In this document: positions 24,436-34,384 of the stretch, in pieces
Layout: every line of letters starts with the position of its first letter
How positions within the stretch are numbered: position 1 is the stretch's first letter
Assembly: GCF_000455125.1 (NCBI RefSeq)
Contig: NZ_AUWR01000047.1
Location: forward strand, 1-64,000
Length of the DNA: 64,000 bases
Direction: 5' to 3'
Source: Mycobacterium sp. UM_WGJ
GTDB lineage: Bacteria; Actinomycetota; Actinomycetes; Mycobacteriales; Mycobacteriaceae
The notes under the pieces: model-generated
Databases searched by the model: none
Told to the model about the DNA's origin: nothing
The model's input: the letters and a program-made list of their open reading frames with translations, nothing else
Program-made: the position numbers and the translations under genes

Positions 24436-25537
24436 GCTCCTGCGCCCGTTTGTTCAGCGCGTCACGGGCTTGGGTGCCCGGGTCTTCGAGCAGCTGCAGC
24501 TGCACTTCGGCGGCCGCATTCTGATACCAGCCGCCGACGATCCGGCCGTTCCACCACACGGTGGGCCCGGCGTTGCCGTTGTTGTCGAAGAGCTGGCCGC
24601 GGTGCTCGCCGAGGTACCAGTCGCGCTGGTACCAGCCCATCGTGGTGACGTCGAGGCCCGGCAGCAGCGCACCCCACGGCTCGGGCTCGGGTTCGGGCTC
24701 CAGGTCGTCGGCCAGCGCGTAGCCGGGCGTGTCGTGCAGGTCGACATCGACGGCGCCGATCTCACTCAACGCCTTGCGGACCACCGTCTTAGTGGTACCG
24801 AACCACCACTTGATGTCCTCGGCGGTGGCCGGGCCGAACGCCCGCAGCCAGGTTCGGATCAGCTGGGTCTGCGCCGGCTCGGCCATCATCGGGGCGCCGA
24901 GTGCGCCGAGCCAGCTCGTCGCGGTCGTCCACTGCGGCCGCGACGAGGTCCAGCCGCCGTCGTTGGGCCCGCGCACGATGTGGCCCTGCGCGCCCAGGAC
25001 GGTCAGCGCGCGCGGCGCCAGATGGGTCTGGCCGCCGTAGGTCTTGCCGGGCGCGGGATCGTAGGTGCCGGCCAGCTCGGGCAGGGCCGCGCGCAGCGCG
25101 ATGCTGCTGGCCGGGCCGTTCTCATCGAGGTGCCGCAGCACCGCGGCCGCAGCATGGGTCAGCCACTTTTCGCCGTCATTGGCCACGCCCGCCTTGGCCA
25201 CCTCGGCGATCAGCTTGCGCCGTTCGGTGTCGGCCACCCGGTCGCTGGCCGCAGCCTGCACGGCGGGCAGGTCGGCGGGATCGAACACCCACAGCGTTCG
25301 GCGCATCGCCAGATGCTTGACCAGTGAGCGCTTTTCATACAGCGCGTCGTGCAGGTCGGCCACCGCGAACCCCGAGCGCCGCGCCCACAGCGAGAGGTAC
25401 GGAGTCGCCGGATCGGTGGCGTGCAGCCCGACCAGCGTTGCCGCGATCCGGGCTATCGGCGCATCAGCGGTGTCAGGGGCAAGAAAATGTCGGCGCGCCA
25501 AACGGTTTCGCCTTTCGGCGATGGTGAAGGTCCGCAC
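24362..25537 (-). CDS. winged-helix DNA-binding domain protein (HTH_42 family)
   Basis: A 391-residue cytosolic protein of the HTH_42 family, whose characterised member AlkZ is a DNA glycosylase that unhooks interstrand crosslinks. Three winged-helix-like units are implied by RRHFLAPDTADAP, LRHLDENGPASSIALRAALPEL and TWLRAFGPATAEDIKWWFG. In place of the QxQ/QxD catalytic motif of AlkZ proteins, the equivalent early helix reads GLHATDPATPYLSLW, which is usual for the actinobacterial subgroup, so glycosylase activity should not be assumed. Starts GTG at 25537, 3 nt after the stop of the small coiled-coil gene, so they form one operon. Confidence 0.78.
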   Translation of the reverse strand: MRTFTIAERRNRLARRHFLAPDTADAPIARIAATLVGLHATDPATPYLSLWARRSGFAVADLHDALYEKRSLVKHLAMRRTLWVFDPADLPAVQAAASDRVADTERRKLIAEVAKAGVANDGEKWLTHAAAAVLRHLDENGPASSIALRAALPELAGTYDPAPGKTYGGQTHLAPRALTVLGAQGHIVRGPNDGGWTSSRPQWTTATSWLGALGAPMMAEPAQTQLIRTWLRAFGPATAEDIKWWFGTTKTVVRKALSEIGAVDVDLHDTPGYALADDLEPEPEPEPWGALLPGLDVTTMGWYQRDWYLGEHRGQLFDNNGNAGPTVWWNGRIVGGWYQNAAAEVQLQLLEDPGTQARDALNKRAQELTAWLDGVRVPPRFPSPLVKAAQR

Positions 25538-25540
25538 CGG

Positions 25541-25780
25541 TCAGTGCTCACCCTCGTGCATCGACTTGCGGATCTGCTCCAGCCGGTCGGCCGCCGCGCG
25601 CTGGCGGTCCTCGAACTGCTTCTCGACGGTGCGACCTTCCTGGGTCTCGGAATCCAGTTCCTGTGCGCCGATCGAGGTCTCATAGCGGCGTTCGATCTTC
25701 TCGCGCACGGAGTCGAACGTCGGCACGCCGGCGTCGTCGTATCCGGTGTCGGGCTGCGGGTCGCTCGGATCGTCACCCAT
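25541..25780 (-). CDS. small conserved coiled-coil protein (Rv1638A-like)
   Basis: A 79-residue charged protein beginning MGDDPSDPQPDTGYDD. The N-terminal third is disordered and acidic; the rest (FDSVREKIERRYETSIGAQEL through DRLEQIRKSMHE) is a continuous amphipathic helix, probably a coiled coil. It matches the position and type of H37Rv Rv1638A, a conserved hypothetical between uvrA and lysX. A start at 25933 would read through the 57-bp inverted repeat and is rejected. No function is known; it is tightly linked to the winged-helix gene. Confidence 0.72.
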   Translation of the reverse strand: MGDDPSDPQPDTGYDDAGVPTFDSVREKIERRYETSIGAQELDSETQEGRTVEKQFEDRQRAAADRLEQIRKSMHEGEH

Positions 25781-25827
25781 GGTCGCCACGTTACCGCCGG
25801 CGGTTTCGAAGTAGCGGACCCATTCCT

Positions 25828-25884
25828 CGAGTGTGCGGTTTGGTACGCAGAACGGCCGATTTTCGAACCAAACCGCACACTCGG
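25828..25884. repeat. 57-bp perfect inverted repeat (stem 17 bp, loop 23 nt)
   Basis: CGAGTGTGCGGTTTGGT at 25828-25844 is the exact reverse complement of 25868-25884. The element lies in the gap between a divergently arranged... no gene reads through it in the chosen annotation; it is flanked by the starts and stops of two minus-strand genes. It has no T-tract, so it is not a classical terminator. Its CGAGTG...CACTCG ends and length match the imperfect palindrome between argG and argH. Confidence 0.8.
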
Positions 25885-25963
25885 CGAATTGTTCGATGCA
25901 GCCGCTGTCGCTCAGAGCCGGGCACAACACCATATGGTCGAAATCCGGACCAGCATCGCCTCC

Positions 25964-27247
25964 TCACACGCTCGGGAAGCCCACCGGCGCCACCCCCGGG
26001 GTGCCCAGCCGGGCGGCCAGCCACGGCAGGGCGTGGGTGAACACCCTGCCGGCGAACGGCCAGTCGTGTTGGCCCGGTTCGGTGATCACCGCGCAGTCGA
26101 TACCGTTGGCCCGGCCCAGCGTGCACAGCGACTTCGCGGCGGCCAGCTGACCGCCGCTATCGGACTTGGCGGCGCTGCCGTCGACCGCGAACCACCCCGA
26201 AACCCCGGAATACCGGCCGTGCCTGGCGATCACCGTCGACGGGTCGAACGCCGCCCAGGCGTCGACGCTGCCGCCGAACAGCCGTCTGATGGTCTGCGCG
26301 CGGGTTCCCGTGTTGGGGCTCAGGTCGCCGGCGATGTCGACGAAGGCGCTGAACCTCTCGGGATGCATCGTGGTCAGGTCCACCGCGCAGGTGCCGCCCA
26401 TGGACCAGCCGACCACCCCCCACTGCGCCGGTTGCGGGCTGACCCCGAAGTGCGAGATCACGTACGGCACCACATCTTCGGTCAGATGGTCGGCGGCGTT
26501 GCCGCGCGGGCCGTTGACGCATTCGGTGTCGTTGTTGAAGGAGCCACCCGAGTCGACGAACACCAGCACCGGTGCGTTGCCGTGGTGGGCGGCGGCGAAG
26601 TCGTCGACGGCTTTGATCGCGCCTCCGGAGCGCAGCCAGTCCGCGGGCGTGTTGAACTCGCCGCCGATCATCATCACGGCCGGCAGCTGCGGCGGCGGAT
26701 CCTGGGCGAACCACGCCGGAGGCAGGTACACCAGCTTGCCGCGATGCTTGAAGTGCGAGGCGTCGGCGGGAATCGTCACCCGCAGTACGTGGCCGCGTCC
26801 GGGCAGGGCCCCCGAGCCGGCGATCGCGTTCACCGCCGCCTGGTCGCTCTGGTCGGGCAGCGGTCCCGACGTCAGGTCGCCCCAGGCGCTCTGCACGGTC
26901 GGGAAGTAGCCGACCCAGGCGTTGAGGGTCAAACCCGCACTGAGCAGACACAGTGGCACCGCCAGCAGGGCGATGCCGCGGCGCCACCAGGCCGCACCCC
27001 GCCAGCCCAGCACCAGCAGCGCCGCGGCGGCGCCGGTCAGCGCGACCCACAGCCACAGGCTGATCGGCGGCGGCTGAGCGGACAGGCCGTCGTCGCTCAC
27101 GAACCAGTACACGCATCCCGCCACGGCCAGCCCCACGGCGCCGATCAGCGGCAGTCGCCGCAGCCAGCGGCGCGACCGCCAGCCCACGGCCAGCACCAGC
27201 GACAGCACCGCCGCCGCCTGCACCGTGACCGGGATCCAGCCATGCAT
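25964..27247 (-). CDS. membrane-anchored alpha/beta-hydrolase (Rv1639c-like)
   Basis: A 427-residue protein with about four N-terminal transmembrane helices (to residue 130) and an extracytoplasmic esterase domain of the antigen-85/FrmB type. The nucleophile elbow is GWSMGG, preceded by VLVFVDSGGSFNNDTECVNGPRG; the acid and histidine are near the end (TEPGQHDWPFAGR). ATG 27247 was chosen; GTG 27280, lying right after GGAGGG, would add 11 residues. It follows lysX on the same strand. In other bacteria hydrolases encoded next to aminoacyl-lipid synthases trim aminoacyl-phosphatidylglycerol, so a role in LysX lipid turnover is a reasonable inference. Confidence 0.8.
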   Translation of the reverse strand: MHGWIPVTVQAAAVLSLVLAVGWRSRRWLRRLPLIGAVGLAVAGCVYWFVSDDGLSAQPPPISLWLWVALTGAAAALLVLGWRGAAWWRRGIALLAVPLCLLSAGLTLNAWVGYFPTVQSAWGDLTSGPLPDQSDQAAVNAIAGSGALPGRGHVLRVTIPADASHFKHRGKLVYLPPAWFAQDPPPQLPAVMMIGGEFNTPADWLRSGGAIKAVDDFAAAHHGNAPVLVFVDSGGSFNNDTECVNGPRGNAADHLTEDVVPYVISHFGVSPQPAQWGVVGWSMGGTCAVDLTTMHPERFSAFVDIAGDLSPNTGTRAQTIRRLFGGSVDAWAAFDPSTVIARHGRYSGVSGWFAVDGSAAKSDSGGQLAAAKSLCTLGRANGIDCAVITEPGQHDWPFAGRVFTHALPWLAARLGTPGVAPVGFPSV

Positions 27248-27306
27248 CAGCGAGGTGTGTTCGCCACTCGCCAGGATCACCCCTCCATGATGGACCGGAA
27301 TCCGGC

Positions 27307-30300
27307 TCAACGAGGTTTGGCCAGCGGAAACGGCAGAGTGTCCCGGATGCTGTGGCCGGTGATGAGCATGACGACGCGGTCCACGCCCATGCCCAGCCCG
27401 CCGGTCGGCGGCATCGCGTATTCCATAGCCTGCAGGAAGTCCTCGTCGAGTTCCATGGCCTCGGGGTCGCCGCCTGCGGCCAGCAGCGACTGCTGGTGTA
27501 GCCGGCGGCGCTGCTCCACCGGATCGGTGAGTTCGCTGTAGGCGGTGCCCAGCTCCACGCCCCACGCCACCAGGTCCCACCGCTCGGCCACCCCCGGCTT
27601 GCTGCGGTGCGGCCGGGTCAGCGGCGACACCGAGGTGGGGAAGTCGGTGTAGAACGTGGGCTGCTGGGTGCGGGCCTCGACCAGCTGCTCGTAGAGTTCG
27701 AGCACCACCGCCCCGGCATCCCACTGCCGCAGGTAGTGGACGCCGGCGTGGTCGCACAGTCGGCGCAGGGTGGCCACATCGGTGCCGGCGTCGATCTGCT
27801 CGCCGAGCGCGTCGGACACCGCGTCGTGCACGCTGCGCACCGGCCACTGCCCGGAGATGTCGACCGCTTCGAGCTGGTCGTCGGCCCCGGGCCGCATCAC
27901 CACCGGGGCGCCGTTGGCCGCGACCGCGGCGTTCTGGATCAGCTCCCGTGCCCCGTCGATCCAGGCCAGGTAGTCGCCGTGCGCCTGGTAGGCCTCCAGC
28001 AGGGTGAACTCCGGGTTGTGGCTGTAGTCGACGCCCTCGTTGCGAAAGGCGCGGCCCAGCTCGAACACTCGCTCCACCCCGCCTACGCACAGTCGCTTGA
28101 GGTAGAGCTCCGGGGCGATCCGCAGATACAGGTCCAGGTCGTAGGCGTTGATGTGGGTGACGAACGGGCGCGCGTTGGCCCCGCCGTGCAGCTGCTGCAA
28201 AATCGGGGTCTCGACCTCCAGAAATCCCTTGGCGAACAAGGTGTCCCGGATCGAGCGCAGCACCTGGCTGCGGGCTGCGATCAGCTCGCGCGCCTGCGTG
28301 TTGATCGCCAGGTCCACATAGCGGGTCCGCAGCCGCGCCTCGGGGTCGGTCAGGCCCTTCCATTTGTCGGGCAGTGGACGCAGGCATTTGCCGACCAGCC
28401 GCCAGTGCGTCACCAGCAGCGACGGTGTCCCGTTGCGGCTGCGGCCTATCCGGCCGGTCGCCGCGACCAGGTCGCCGAGATCGACCCCGGCGCTGAAGTC
28501 CGCGGCGCGCGCGTCGCCGTCGGCCTGCGCGAGTACCGAATCGTCGAGCAGTAGCTGCACCTCACCGGACCAGTCGCGCAACTGGGCGAAGAGCACGCCG
28601 CCGAAGTCGCGCATCCGCAATACCCGTCCGGCCACCGAGACGGTCTCTTCGGTGCCGCCGGCCAGGGCCTGGCGCACGGTGTGGCTGGGCGCGGCACCCA
28701 CCGGGTAGGCGTCGACGCCGCTGTCCTGCAACGACTTCAGTTTGGCCATCCGGACCCGGACCTGCTCGGGAAGCCGGGGCAGTGTCTTGTCGGGCTCACT
28801 GAACTCGCCGACCCCGCTGTCGATGTCGTCGGGTGCGGTCCCGTCGCTGTGCAGCCGTCCGGAGGCGGCCATCGTCGCCGGCACGGCCGAGTGGTGTCCG
28901 GTGTGCTGCTTGTTGCGCCGCGAGAAGGGCAGCACCAGAAAGCCTTCGGCGATCACCGAGGCGACCCCGACGCGGGGGATCAACCGGGCGTCCTCGTAGC
29001 AGGCGTAGCGCGGCACCCACTGCGGCCGATACTTCATGTTCGACCGGTACAGCGTCTCCAGCTGCCACCAGCGGGAGAAGAACATCAGCAGCCGCCGCCA
29101 CAGTCGCAGCACCGGGCCGGCGCCCAGCTGTGCGCCCTGTTCGAAAGCGGCCCGGAACATCGCGAAGTTCAACGAGATCCGGTTGACGCCGATGGTGGCT
29201 GCCTGCAGGGCCAGTTCGCTGACCATCAGTTCGATGGTGCCGTTGGGGGATTGCGGGGAGCGCCGCATCAGATCCAGCGACACCCCGCTGTGCCCCCACG
29301 GCACCAGCGACAGCATCGCCACGACCTCCCCGGTACGCGGGTCGCCGCGCACCGCCTCGACCAGCAAGCAGTCGGCGTCGGCCGGATCGCCGAGGCGGCC
29401 CAGCGCCATGGAGAACCCGCGCTCGGATTCGGTGTCGCGCCAGGCGTCGGCGTGGTCGATGACGCGGGCCATCTCGTCGGCGCCGATCTCGCCGTGCCGG
29501 CGCATCCGCACCGTCAGACCCGAACGGCGGGCCCGGGTGACCGCCTGGCGCACCCCGCGCATGTCGGGTCCGGACAGTTTGAACTCCGCGGGCCGCAGGA
29601 TCGCCTCGTCGCCCAGTTCCAGCGCGCTCAGCCCGGCGTCGCGGTAGGCCTGCGCCCCGGCGAAGCTGGCCCCCATCACTCCGGGCGCCCAGCCGTAGTC
29701 CTTGCAGACCCGCAACCAAGTGTTGATGGCCTGTGGCCACGACCGCGGGTCGCCTACCGGGTCGCCGCTGGCCAGGCAGACGCCCACCTCGACCCGGTAG
29801 GTGATGGCGGCGCGCCCGTTGGGGGCGAACACCACCGACTTGTCGCGGCGGGTGGCGAAGTAGCCCAGCGAGTCGTTCTGGCCGTACTGCTCGAGCAGCC
29901 CGCGGATCGCCGACTCGTCCTGGCCGGTGAGGGCATTGTCGGCGCGCTGCGACAGGAACAGCACGATGGCCGCGACGATCAGGGCCAGCGCCCCGAGCAG
30001 CCCGCACAGCGCCTTGAGCCCGAAGTCGGGTTTGCCGGGGAAGAGGTCCGGCTCGAGCAGCCCGAAGCCCACCACCCGGTTCACCACGTAGGGCAGTCGC
30101 AACGGGCGCGTCACCGTGCCGGGGAACAGTTCGATGAGGCCCCAGCACAGCAGGATCGCCACCGCCCACCCGGCGGCCAGCGTCGCTGCGGATTTGAGCA
30201 GTGCTCCGCGCCGCACTTTGGCCCAGAACTCGCCGCGGGCTGCCACCAGCACCACGATCGCGACCACATGCAGCACCAGGCCCGCCACGCCGCTGATGAC

Positions 30301-30651
30301 ACCGAAGCGGTCGGAGGTGTCCGACACTAGCCGGCTGACGTTCCAGCCGCCGGCGACCACCAGGTTGGCGATCAGCAACCACCAGGCGATGCGTTTGTGC
30401 GCGCTGAGCGCGGCGGCGAGCAGGGCCAGCACGAAGGCCCAGGCCAGGCTGGTGTCGGGGAAATTGAACAGGTACTTGTCGATGAACTCCCGAGGCACCC
30501 GGATCGCCCACCGGATCACCGGTGACATGCTCGCCAGCAGCGACAATGTGGCGGCGATGCCGACGGCCCAGGCGGCCGCGGAGGGCACCCAGTGCAGCCG
30601 GGTGGTGGAGCGGCTGCGCGAGCGCGGCACAGCCGGCACTGTCAGGGTCAT
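27307..30651 (-). CDS. lysX: bifunctional lysyl-tRNA synthetase / lysyl-phosphatidylglycerol synthase
   Basis: A 1114-residue fusion. Residues 1 to about 610 form the MprF-like part: several transmembrane helices followed by the GNAT-type DUF2156 transferase ([46 protein letters not shown]). The C-terminal part is an OB-fold plus class II lysyl-tRNA synthetase: [22 protein letters not shown], motif 2 [15 protein letters not shown] and motif 3 [12 protein letters not shown]. It charges tRNA and transfers lysine to phosphatidylglycerol, giving resistance to cationic peptides. ATG 30651 has TATTCT 8 nt upstream on its strand. H37Rv LysX is slightly longer at the N-terminus. Confidence 0.96.
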   Translation of the reverse strand: MTLTVPAVPRSRSRSTTRLHWVPSAAAWAVGIAATLSLLASMSPVIRWAIRVPREFIDKYLFNFPDTSLAWAFVLALLAAALSAHKRIAWWLLIANLVVAGGWNVSRLVSDTSDRFGVISGVAGLVLHVVAIVVLVAARGEFWAKVRRGALLKSAATLAAGWAVAILLCWGLIELFPGTVTRPLRLPYVVNRVVGFGLLEPDLFPGKPDFGLKALCGLLGALALIVAAIVLFLSQRADNALTGQDESAIRGLLEQYGQNDSLGYFATRRDKSVVFAPNGRAAITYRVEVGVCLASGDPVGDPRSWPQAINTWLRVCKDYGWAPGVMGASFAGAQAYRDAGLSALELGDEAILRPAEFKLSGPDMRGVRQAVTRARRSGLTVRMRRHGEIGADEMARVIDHADAWRDTESERGFSMALGRLGDPADADCLLVEAVRGDPRTGEVVAMLSLVPWGHSGVSLDLMRRSPQSPNGTIELMVSELALQAATIGVNRISLNFAMFRAAFEQGAQLGAGPVLRLWRRLLMFFSRWWQLETLYRSNMKYRPQWVPRYACYEDARLIPRVGVASVIAEGFLVLPFSRRNKQHTGHHSAVPATMAASGRLHSDGTAPDDIDSGVGEFSEPDKTLPRLPEQVRVRMAKLKSLQDSGVDAYPVGAAPSHTVRQALAGGTEETVSVAGRVLRMRDFGGVLFAQLRDWSGEVQLLLDDSVLAQADGDARAADFSAGVDLGDLVAATGRIGRSRNGTPSLLVTHWRLVGKCLRPLPDKWKGLTDPEARLRTRYVDLAINTQARELIAARSQVLRSIRDTLFAKGFLEVETPILQQLHGGANARPFVTHINAYDLDLYLRIAPELYLKRLCVGGVERVFELGRAFRNEGVDYSHNPEFTLLEAYQAHGDYLAWIDGARELIQNAAVAANGAPVVMRPGADDQLEAVDISGQWPVRSVHDAVSDALGEQIDAGTDVATLRRLCDHAGVHYLRQWDAGAVVLELYEQLVEARTQQPTFYTDFPTSVSPLTRPHRSKPGVAERWDLVAWGVELGTAYSELTDPVEQRRRLHQQSLLAAGGDPEAMELDEDFLQAMEYAMPPTGGLGMGVDRVVMLITGHSIRDTLPFPLAKPR

Positions 30652-30855
30652 AGCCCGCGAGAATATGCAGGAAAGCCGCGAAAAGGACGAAAAGCAGGTG
30701 TGGAATCGCCGGTGGGGATGATCGCCGGGCGGAATGACTGCTGAACAGCTGCTAGACTCCCTAACGCGACCGTCCCGGCGTACGCCAGGACAGCAAGTGG
30801 AGTTCCCTCCCACCACTAGCCTGAGGAGCAATCCTTGCGGCTCAGTGGTCCGGTC

Positions 30856-30897
30856 GCAGGCGGTGTAAACCGCCTGCTCTGCGCGCTGCGCAGGCGG
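30856..30897 (+). promoter_or_regulatory. mutually exclusive hairpins in the infC leader
   Basis: GCAGGCGG (30856-30863), CCGCCTGC (30870-30877) and GCAGGCGG (30890-30897) let the middle segment pair with either flank. The first pairing has a 6-nt loop and the second a 12-nt loop. This is the form of an RNA switch placed 36 nt before an intrinsic terminator. What selects the state (L20, IF3 or a leader peptide) cannot be read from sequence. Confidence 0.6.
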
Positions 30898-30932
30898 CTT
30901 GAGGTTGTTCAGGCCGTGATCGGTCGGTATGG

Positions 30933-30957
30933 GCCCTGCTTCGTGCAGGGCTTTTTT
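30933..30957 (+). terminator. intrinsic terminator (attenuator) upstream of infC
   Basis: GCCCTGC (30933-30939), loop TTCGT, GCAGGGC (30945-30951), then six T residues (30952-30957). This is an unusually classical Rho-independent terminator for a mycobacterium. It lies about 80 nt before infC and in the same orientation, so it most likely works as an attenuator rather than ending a gene. Confidence 0.85.
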
Positions 30958-31036
30958 GCTGGTGGGTGGGGTCAGCGCCGCTGCGTCCGGACGAGCACTG
31001 CGGCGGCCGCGACCGAAGACTACCCAAGGAGGTCCC

Positions 31037-31660
<624 letters not shown>

Positions 31661-31687
31661 AAACCCCGACAGCAGAACTGAGGAAAC

Positions 31688-31882
31688 ATGCCCAAGGCGA
31701 AAACCCACAGCGGCGCTTCGAAGCGATTCCGTCGCACCGGAACCGGCAAGATCGTCCGGCAGAAGGCGAACGCCCGCCACCTGCTCGAGCACAAGCCGAG
31801 CACCCGCACCCGTCGTCTGGCCGGCCGCACCGAGGTGGCTGCCGCCGACACCAAGCGCGTCAACGCGATGCTGAACGGCTGA
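31688..31882 (+). CDS. rpmI: 50S ribosomal protein L35
   Basis: A 64-residue, highly basic ribosomal protein beginning [20 protein letters not shown], the diagnostic L35 start, with [20 protein letters not shown] following. A GAGGAA Shine-Dalgarno lies just before the ATG. It sits between infC (27 nt upstream) and rplT, the universal bacterial order. Length is normal for mycobacteria. Confidence 0.97.
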   Translation: MPKAKTHSGASKRFRRTGTGKIVRQKANARHLLEHKPSTRTRRLAGRTEVAAADTKRVNAMLNG

Positions 31883-31939
31883 TTGCCGCTTTCTCCGCAC
31901 CGCAATCCCCTTACGCCCCAACGAGAGTAGGAACACCCC

Positions 31940-32329
31940 ATGGCACGCGTGAAGCGCGCAGTCAACGCCCAGAAGAAGCGCCGTACAGTCCTGAAGGCTT
32001 CGAAGGGTTACCGTGGCCAGCGGTCGCGGCTGTACCGCAAGGCCAAAGAGCAGCAGCTGCACTCAATGACCTACGCCTACCGGGACCGTCGTGCCCGCAA
32101 GGGTGAGTTCCGGAAGCTGTGGATCTCCCGCATCAACGCGGCGGCCCGCGCCAACGACATCACCTACAACCGGCTGATCCAGGGCCTCAAGGCCGCCGGT
32201 GTCGAGGTGGACCGCAAGAACCTCGCCGAGATCGCCGTCAGCGACGCGGCTGCATTCACCGCGCTGGTCGAGGTCGCTCGGGCCGCGCTGCCCGAGGATG
32301 TCAACGCGCCTTCCGGCGAGGCTGCCTGA
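31940..32329 (+). CDS. rplT: 50S ribosomal protein L20
   Basis: A 129-residue assembly protein of the large subunit that binds 23S rRNA early. The N-terminal extended helix [20 protein letters not shown] and the globular part [23 protein letters not shown] are canonical. In several bacteria L20 also represses the infC-rpmI-rplT operon by binding its mRNA; the leader hairpins upstream of infC are possible targets, but no L20-like pseudoknot is obvious by eye. The C-terminal 12 residues ([13 protein letters not shown]) are a mycobacterial extension. Confidence 0.97.
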   Translation: MARVKRAVNAQKKRRTVLKASKGYRGQRSRLYRKAKEQQLHSMTYAYRDRRARKGEFRKLWISRINAAARANDITYNRLIQGLKAAGVEVDRKNLAEIAVSDAAAFTALVEVARAALPEDVNAPSGEAA

Positions 32330-32343
32330 CCCGAACCGAGCCG

Positions 32344-33126
32344 ATGCTGACCGAACGTTCGGCCCGGGTGGTCGCGGCGGTCAAGCTGCATCGGCACGTG
32401 GCCAGGAAGCGCGAACAGCGCTTCCTGGCCGAGGGGCCCAATCTGATCGAGGCCGCGATCGCTCGCGGCCTGGTCCTGGAGGTCTTCGCCACCGAAGCGG
32501 CGGCGCAACGTCACCACGATCTGCTGGCCTGCGCGCAGGTACCGGTCCACCTGGTGACCGACCGCGCGGCAAAGGCCTTGTCGGACACCGTCACTCCGGC
32601 CGGATTGATCGCGGTGTGCGCGCACGCCGAAGCGGATCTGCACACTGTGCTGGCCGGTGCTCCGCGACTGGTGGCGGTGGCGGTGGGCATCGGCGAGCCC
32701 GGTAACGCCGGCACCCTGATTCGCATCGCCGACGCCACCGGTGCCGACCTGGTGGTGCTGACCGGCAACAGCGTCGATCCCTATAACGGCAAGTGCCTGC
32801 GCTCGTCCGCGGGCAGCATCTTCCACGTCCCGGTGGTAGTGGCCGCCGACACCGATGCCGTGCTCACCGCATTGCGGGAGGCGGGACTGCAGGTGCTGGC
32901 GACGGCGCTTGACGGTGAGCTGAGCCTCGATGACGCCGACCCGGTCCTGGCCGGGCCCACCGCGTGGCTGTTCGGCCCGGAGGCTCAGGGGTTGCCGGCC
33001 GAGGCCGCAGCCGCCGCCGACCACCGGGTGCACATCCCGATGGCAGGAGGCGCTGAGAGCCTCAATGTTGCAGCGGCAGCGGCGATCTGCCTCTACCAGA
33101 GCGCGCGAGCCCAGCGCCGCGCTTAG
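32344..33126 (+). CDS. tsnR: SpoU/TrmH-family RNA 2'-O-methyltransferase
   Basis: A 260-residue SPOUT methyltransferase that would methylate a ribose 2'-OH in rRNA or tRNA using S-adenosylmethionine. The three SpoU motifs are present: GNAGTLIRIADATGAD (motif 1, with the catalytic Arg), WLFGPEAQGL (motif 2), and HIPMAGGAESLNVAAAAAI (motif 3), which form the trefoil knot. An N-terminal L30e-like substrate-binding domain (RKREQRFLAEGPNLIEAAIA) precedes them. The ATG at 32344 lies 14 nt after rplT, so it is the last gene of the infC operon. The exact RNA target is not determined by the sequence. Confidence 0.92.
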   Translation: MLTERSARVVAAVKLHRHVARKREQRFLAEGPNLIEAAIARGLVLEVFATEAAAQRHHDLLACAQVPVHLVTDRAAKALSDTVTPAGLIAVCAHAEADLHTVLAGAPRLVAVAVGIGEPGNAGTLIRIADATGADLVVLTGNSVDPYNGKCLRSSAGSIFHVPVVVAADTDAVLTALREAGLQVLATALDGELSLDDADPVLAGPTAWLFGPEAQGLPAEAAAAADHRVHIPMAGGAESLNVAAAAAICLYQSARAQRRA

Positions 33127-34241
33127 GCGGCCTTGGGCTTACGGCGCGGCGGTCGCGGGGTCAGGCCACTGCCGGCGGCCAGCGAGAAGGTGCTGTGCAT
33201 CAGCGCTCCGGCGCGCTCGACCAGCTTCATGCCCGCGCTGACCGGCGGGACGTAGTGCATTCCGCTGTGCCGCCGGTCTTTTGGCGGTCCGCTGAACCAC
33301 GGGGCCTCGATCGGCGGGGTGTCACTGGGGATCTTGCCCTGCTCGCGCCGGTAGCCGGCCAGCGCGCGCGGGTGCAGCCGAATCTCGTCGGGTACAAAGC
33401 TGAATGCCACGTGGCTGACCTTGCCCAGCAGCCGCAGCAGCACCTCGTCGCTCTCCGACCAGCGCAGACCGGCCTTCTCCCGCACCACCGGCTCGAACAA
33501 TCCGGCCGCCACCCAGCGTTGGGCGGCCAGCGCCGGCTTGAACATCTGGTGCCACACCGCGTCGGGCATGGGCACGAACCACGGCTTGGGGATGCGGATG
33601 TTCAAGATGTCGATGGCGGCCGGGGTCAGCTCCAGTTCGTCCTCGCACACCCGGTTCCAGTACTCGCAGAACTCTTCCCAGGACTTCGGCACGGGACGCA
33701 TGCTCATGCCATACATCTGGTACCACTGCACGTGCTCGTCGAAGAGCTGGCGCTTCTCGGCCAAGGTGAGGCCGCCGTCGAAGTACTCGGCGAGTTTGAT
33801 GATCAGCATGAAGAACGTGGCGTGCGCCCAATAGAAGGTGTCGGGGTCCAGCGCGTGATAGCGCCGGCCCTTCTCGTCGACGCCCTTGATGTCGCGGTGG
33901 TAGTCGCGGATCGAGGCGCCGGTGTGCTGGGCCCGAATGCCGTCATAGACCACACCCATGATCGGGTAGACCGACCGTGTCACACGTTGCATCGGCTCGC
34001 TCAAGATGCTGGAGTGCTCGGTGACGCCCGCGCCCAGGCCGGGGTACATGTTCTCGATGGCGCCGATCCAGACGCCCATGATGCCGGTGCGCAGGTCGCC
34101 GAAGTACTTCCAGGTCAACGAGTTAGAGTTCAACGGCTCCACCGCGGGAGCAGGCTTGGGAGCGGTTTTGGCAACGCTGGGGGCACTGTCGTCGGCGGGC
34201 GCAGACGCCTGCTCGACGGACGCGGTCGGCGTAACGGTCAT
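33123..34241 (-). CDS. DUF2236 (MpaB/Lcp-like) oxygenase family protein, Rv1645c-like
   Basis: A 372-residue protein with a disordered Ala/Pro N-terminus (to about 38) and a helical DUF2236 domain, related to latex-clearing protein and fungal MpaB, which hold a b-type haem. Family landmarks are LSEPMQRVTRSVYPIMGVVYDG and YHALDPDTFYWAHATFFMLI, with the conserved histidine, then FCEYWNRVCEDELELT. The ATG at 34241 has GGAG upstream; a GTG directly before it is an alternative. The 4-bp overlap with the tsnR end is convergent. The substrate is unknown. A 16-bp perfect palindrome lies upstream, suggesting repression by a regulator encoded elsewhere. Confidence 0.8.
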   Translation of the reverse strand: MTVTPTASVEQASAPADDSAPSVAKTAPKPAPAVEPLNSNSLTWKYFGDLRTGIMGVWIGAIENMYPGLGAGVTEHSSILSEPMQRVTRSVYPIMGVVYDGIRAQHTGASIRDYHRDIKGVDEKGRRYHALDPDTFYWAHATFFMLIIKLAEYFDGGLTLAEKRQLFDEHVQWYQMYGMSMRPVPKSWEEFCEYWNRVCEDELELTPAAIDILNIRIPKPWFVPMPDAVWHQMFKPALAAQRWVAAGLFEPVVREKAGLRWSESDEVLLRLLGKVSHVAFSFVPDEIRLHPRALAGYRREQGKIPSDTPPIEAPWFSGPPKDRRHSGMHYVPPVSAGMKLVERAGALMHSTFSLAAGSGLTPRPPRRKPKAA

Positions 34242-34280
34242 CACGTCTCCTGTCTGGGAACCTGAAACTACGATAATTGT

Positions 34281-34296
34281 GACAACGATCGTTGTC
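34281..34296. promoter_or_regulatory. 16-bp perfect palindrome upstream of the DUF2236 gene
   Basis: GACAACGATCGTTGTC is perfectly self-complementary. It lies 40 bp upstream of the DUF2236 ATG and about 100 bp upstream of the divergent cyclase. The form is that of a TetR-family operator, but no regulator gene is adjacent, so it may belong to a trans-acting regulon. Confidence 0.55.
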
Positions 34297-34384
34297 TACA
34301 TTCGCTGTGGCGCGTCGCACCGAAAACGCCAATCGTGTCGTGTGCCACTGTCGGCGGTCGTTGCCGGTGTCGGCGAGCGCCACC

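Larger units (their letters stand above)
30652..31036. promoter_or_regulatory. lysX-infC intergenic region and long infC leader
   Basis: This 385-bp gap contains the lysX start region, with AGAATA at 30660-30665 (TATTCT on the minus strand). It also holds a candidate infC -10, TAGACT at 30753-30758, implying a leader of about 270 nt. The leader has three complementary segments, an intrinsic terminator, and the infC ribosome-binding site. A 7-codon reading frame GTG...TAA (30845-30868) lies inside the first hairpin, without a well-placed Shine-Dalgarno. A TTG at 30835 has GAGGAG 6 nt upstream and could start a longer leader peptide. Confidence 0.6.

Noticed and set aside
25541-25933. Longer version of the Rv1638A-like protein starting at 25933
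   Set aside because: It would encode the inverted repeat at 25828-25884 as protein; the ATG at 25780 gives the size expected for the family.
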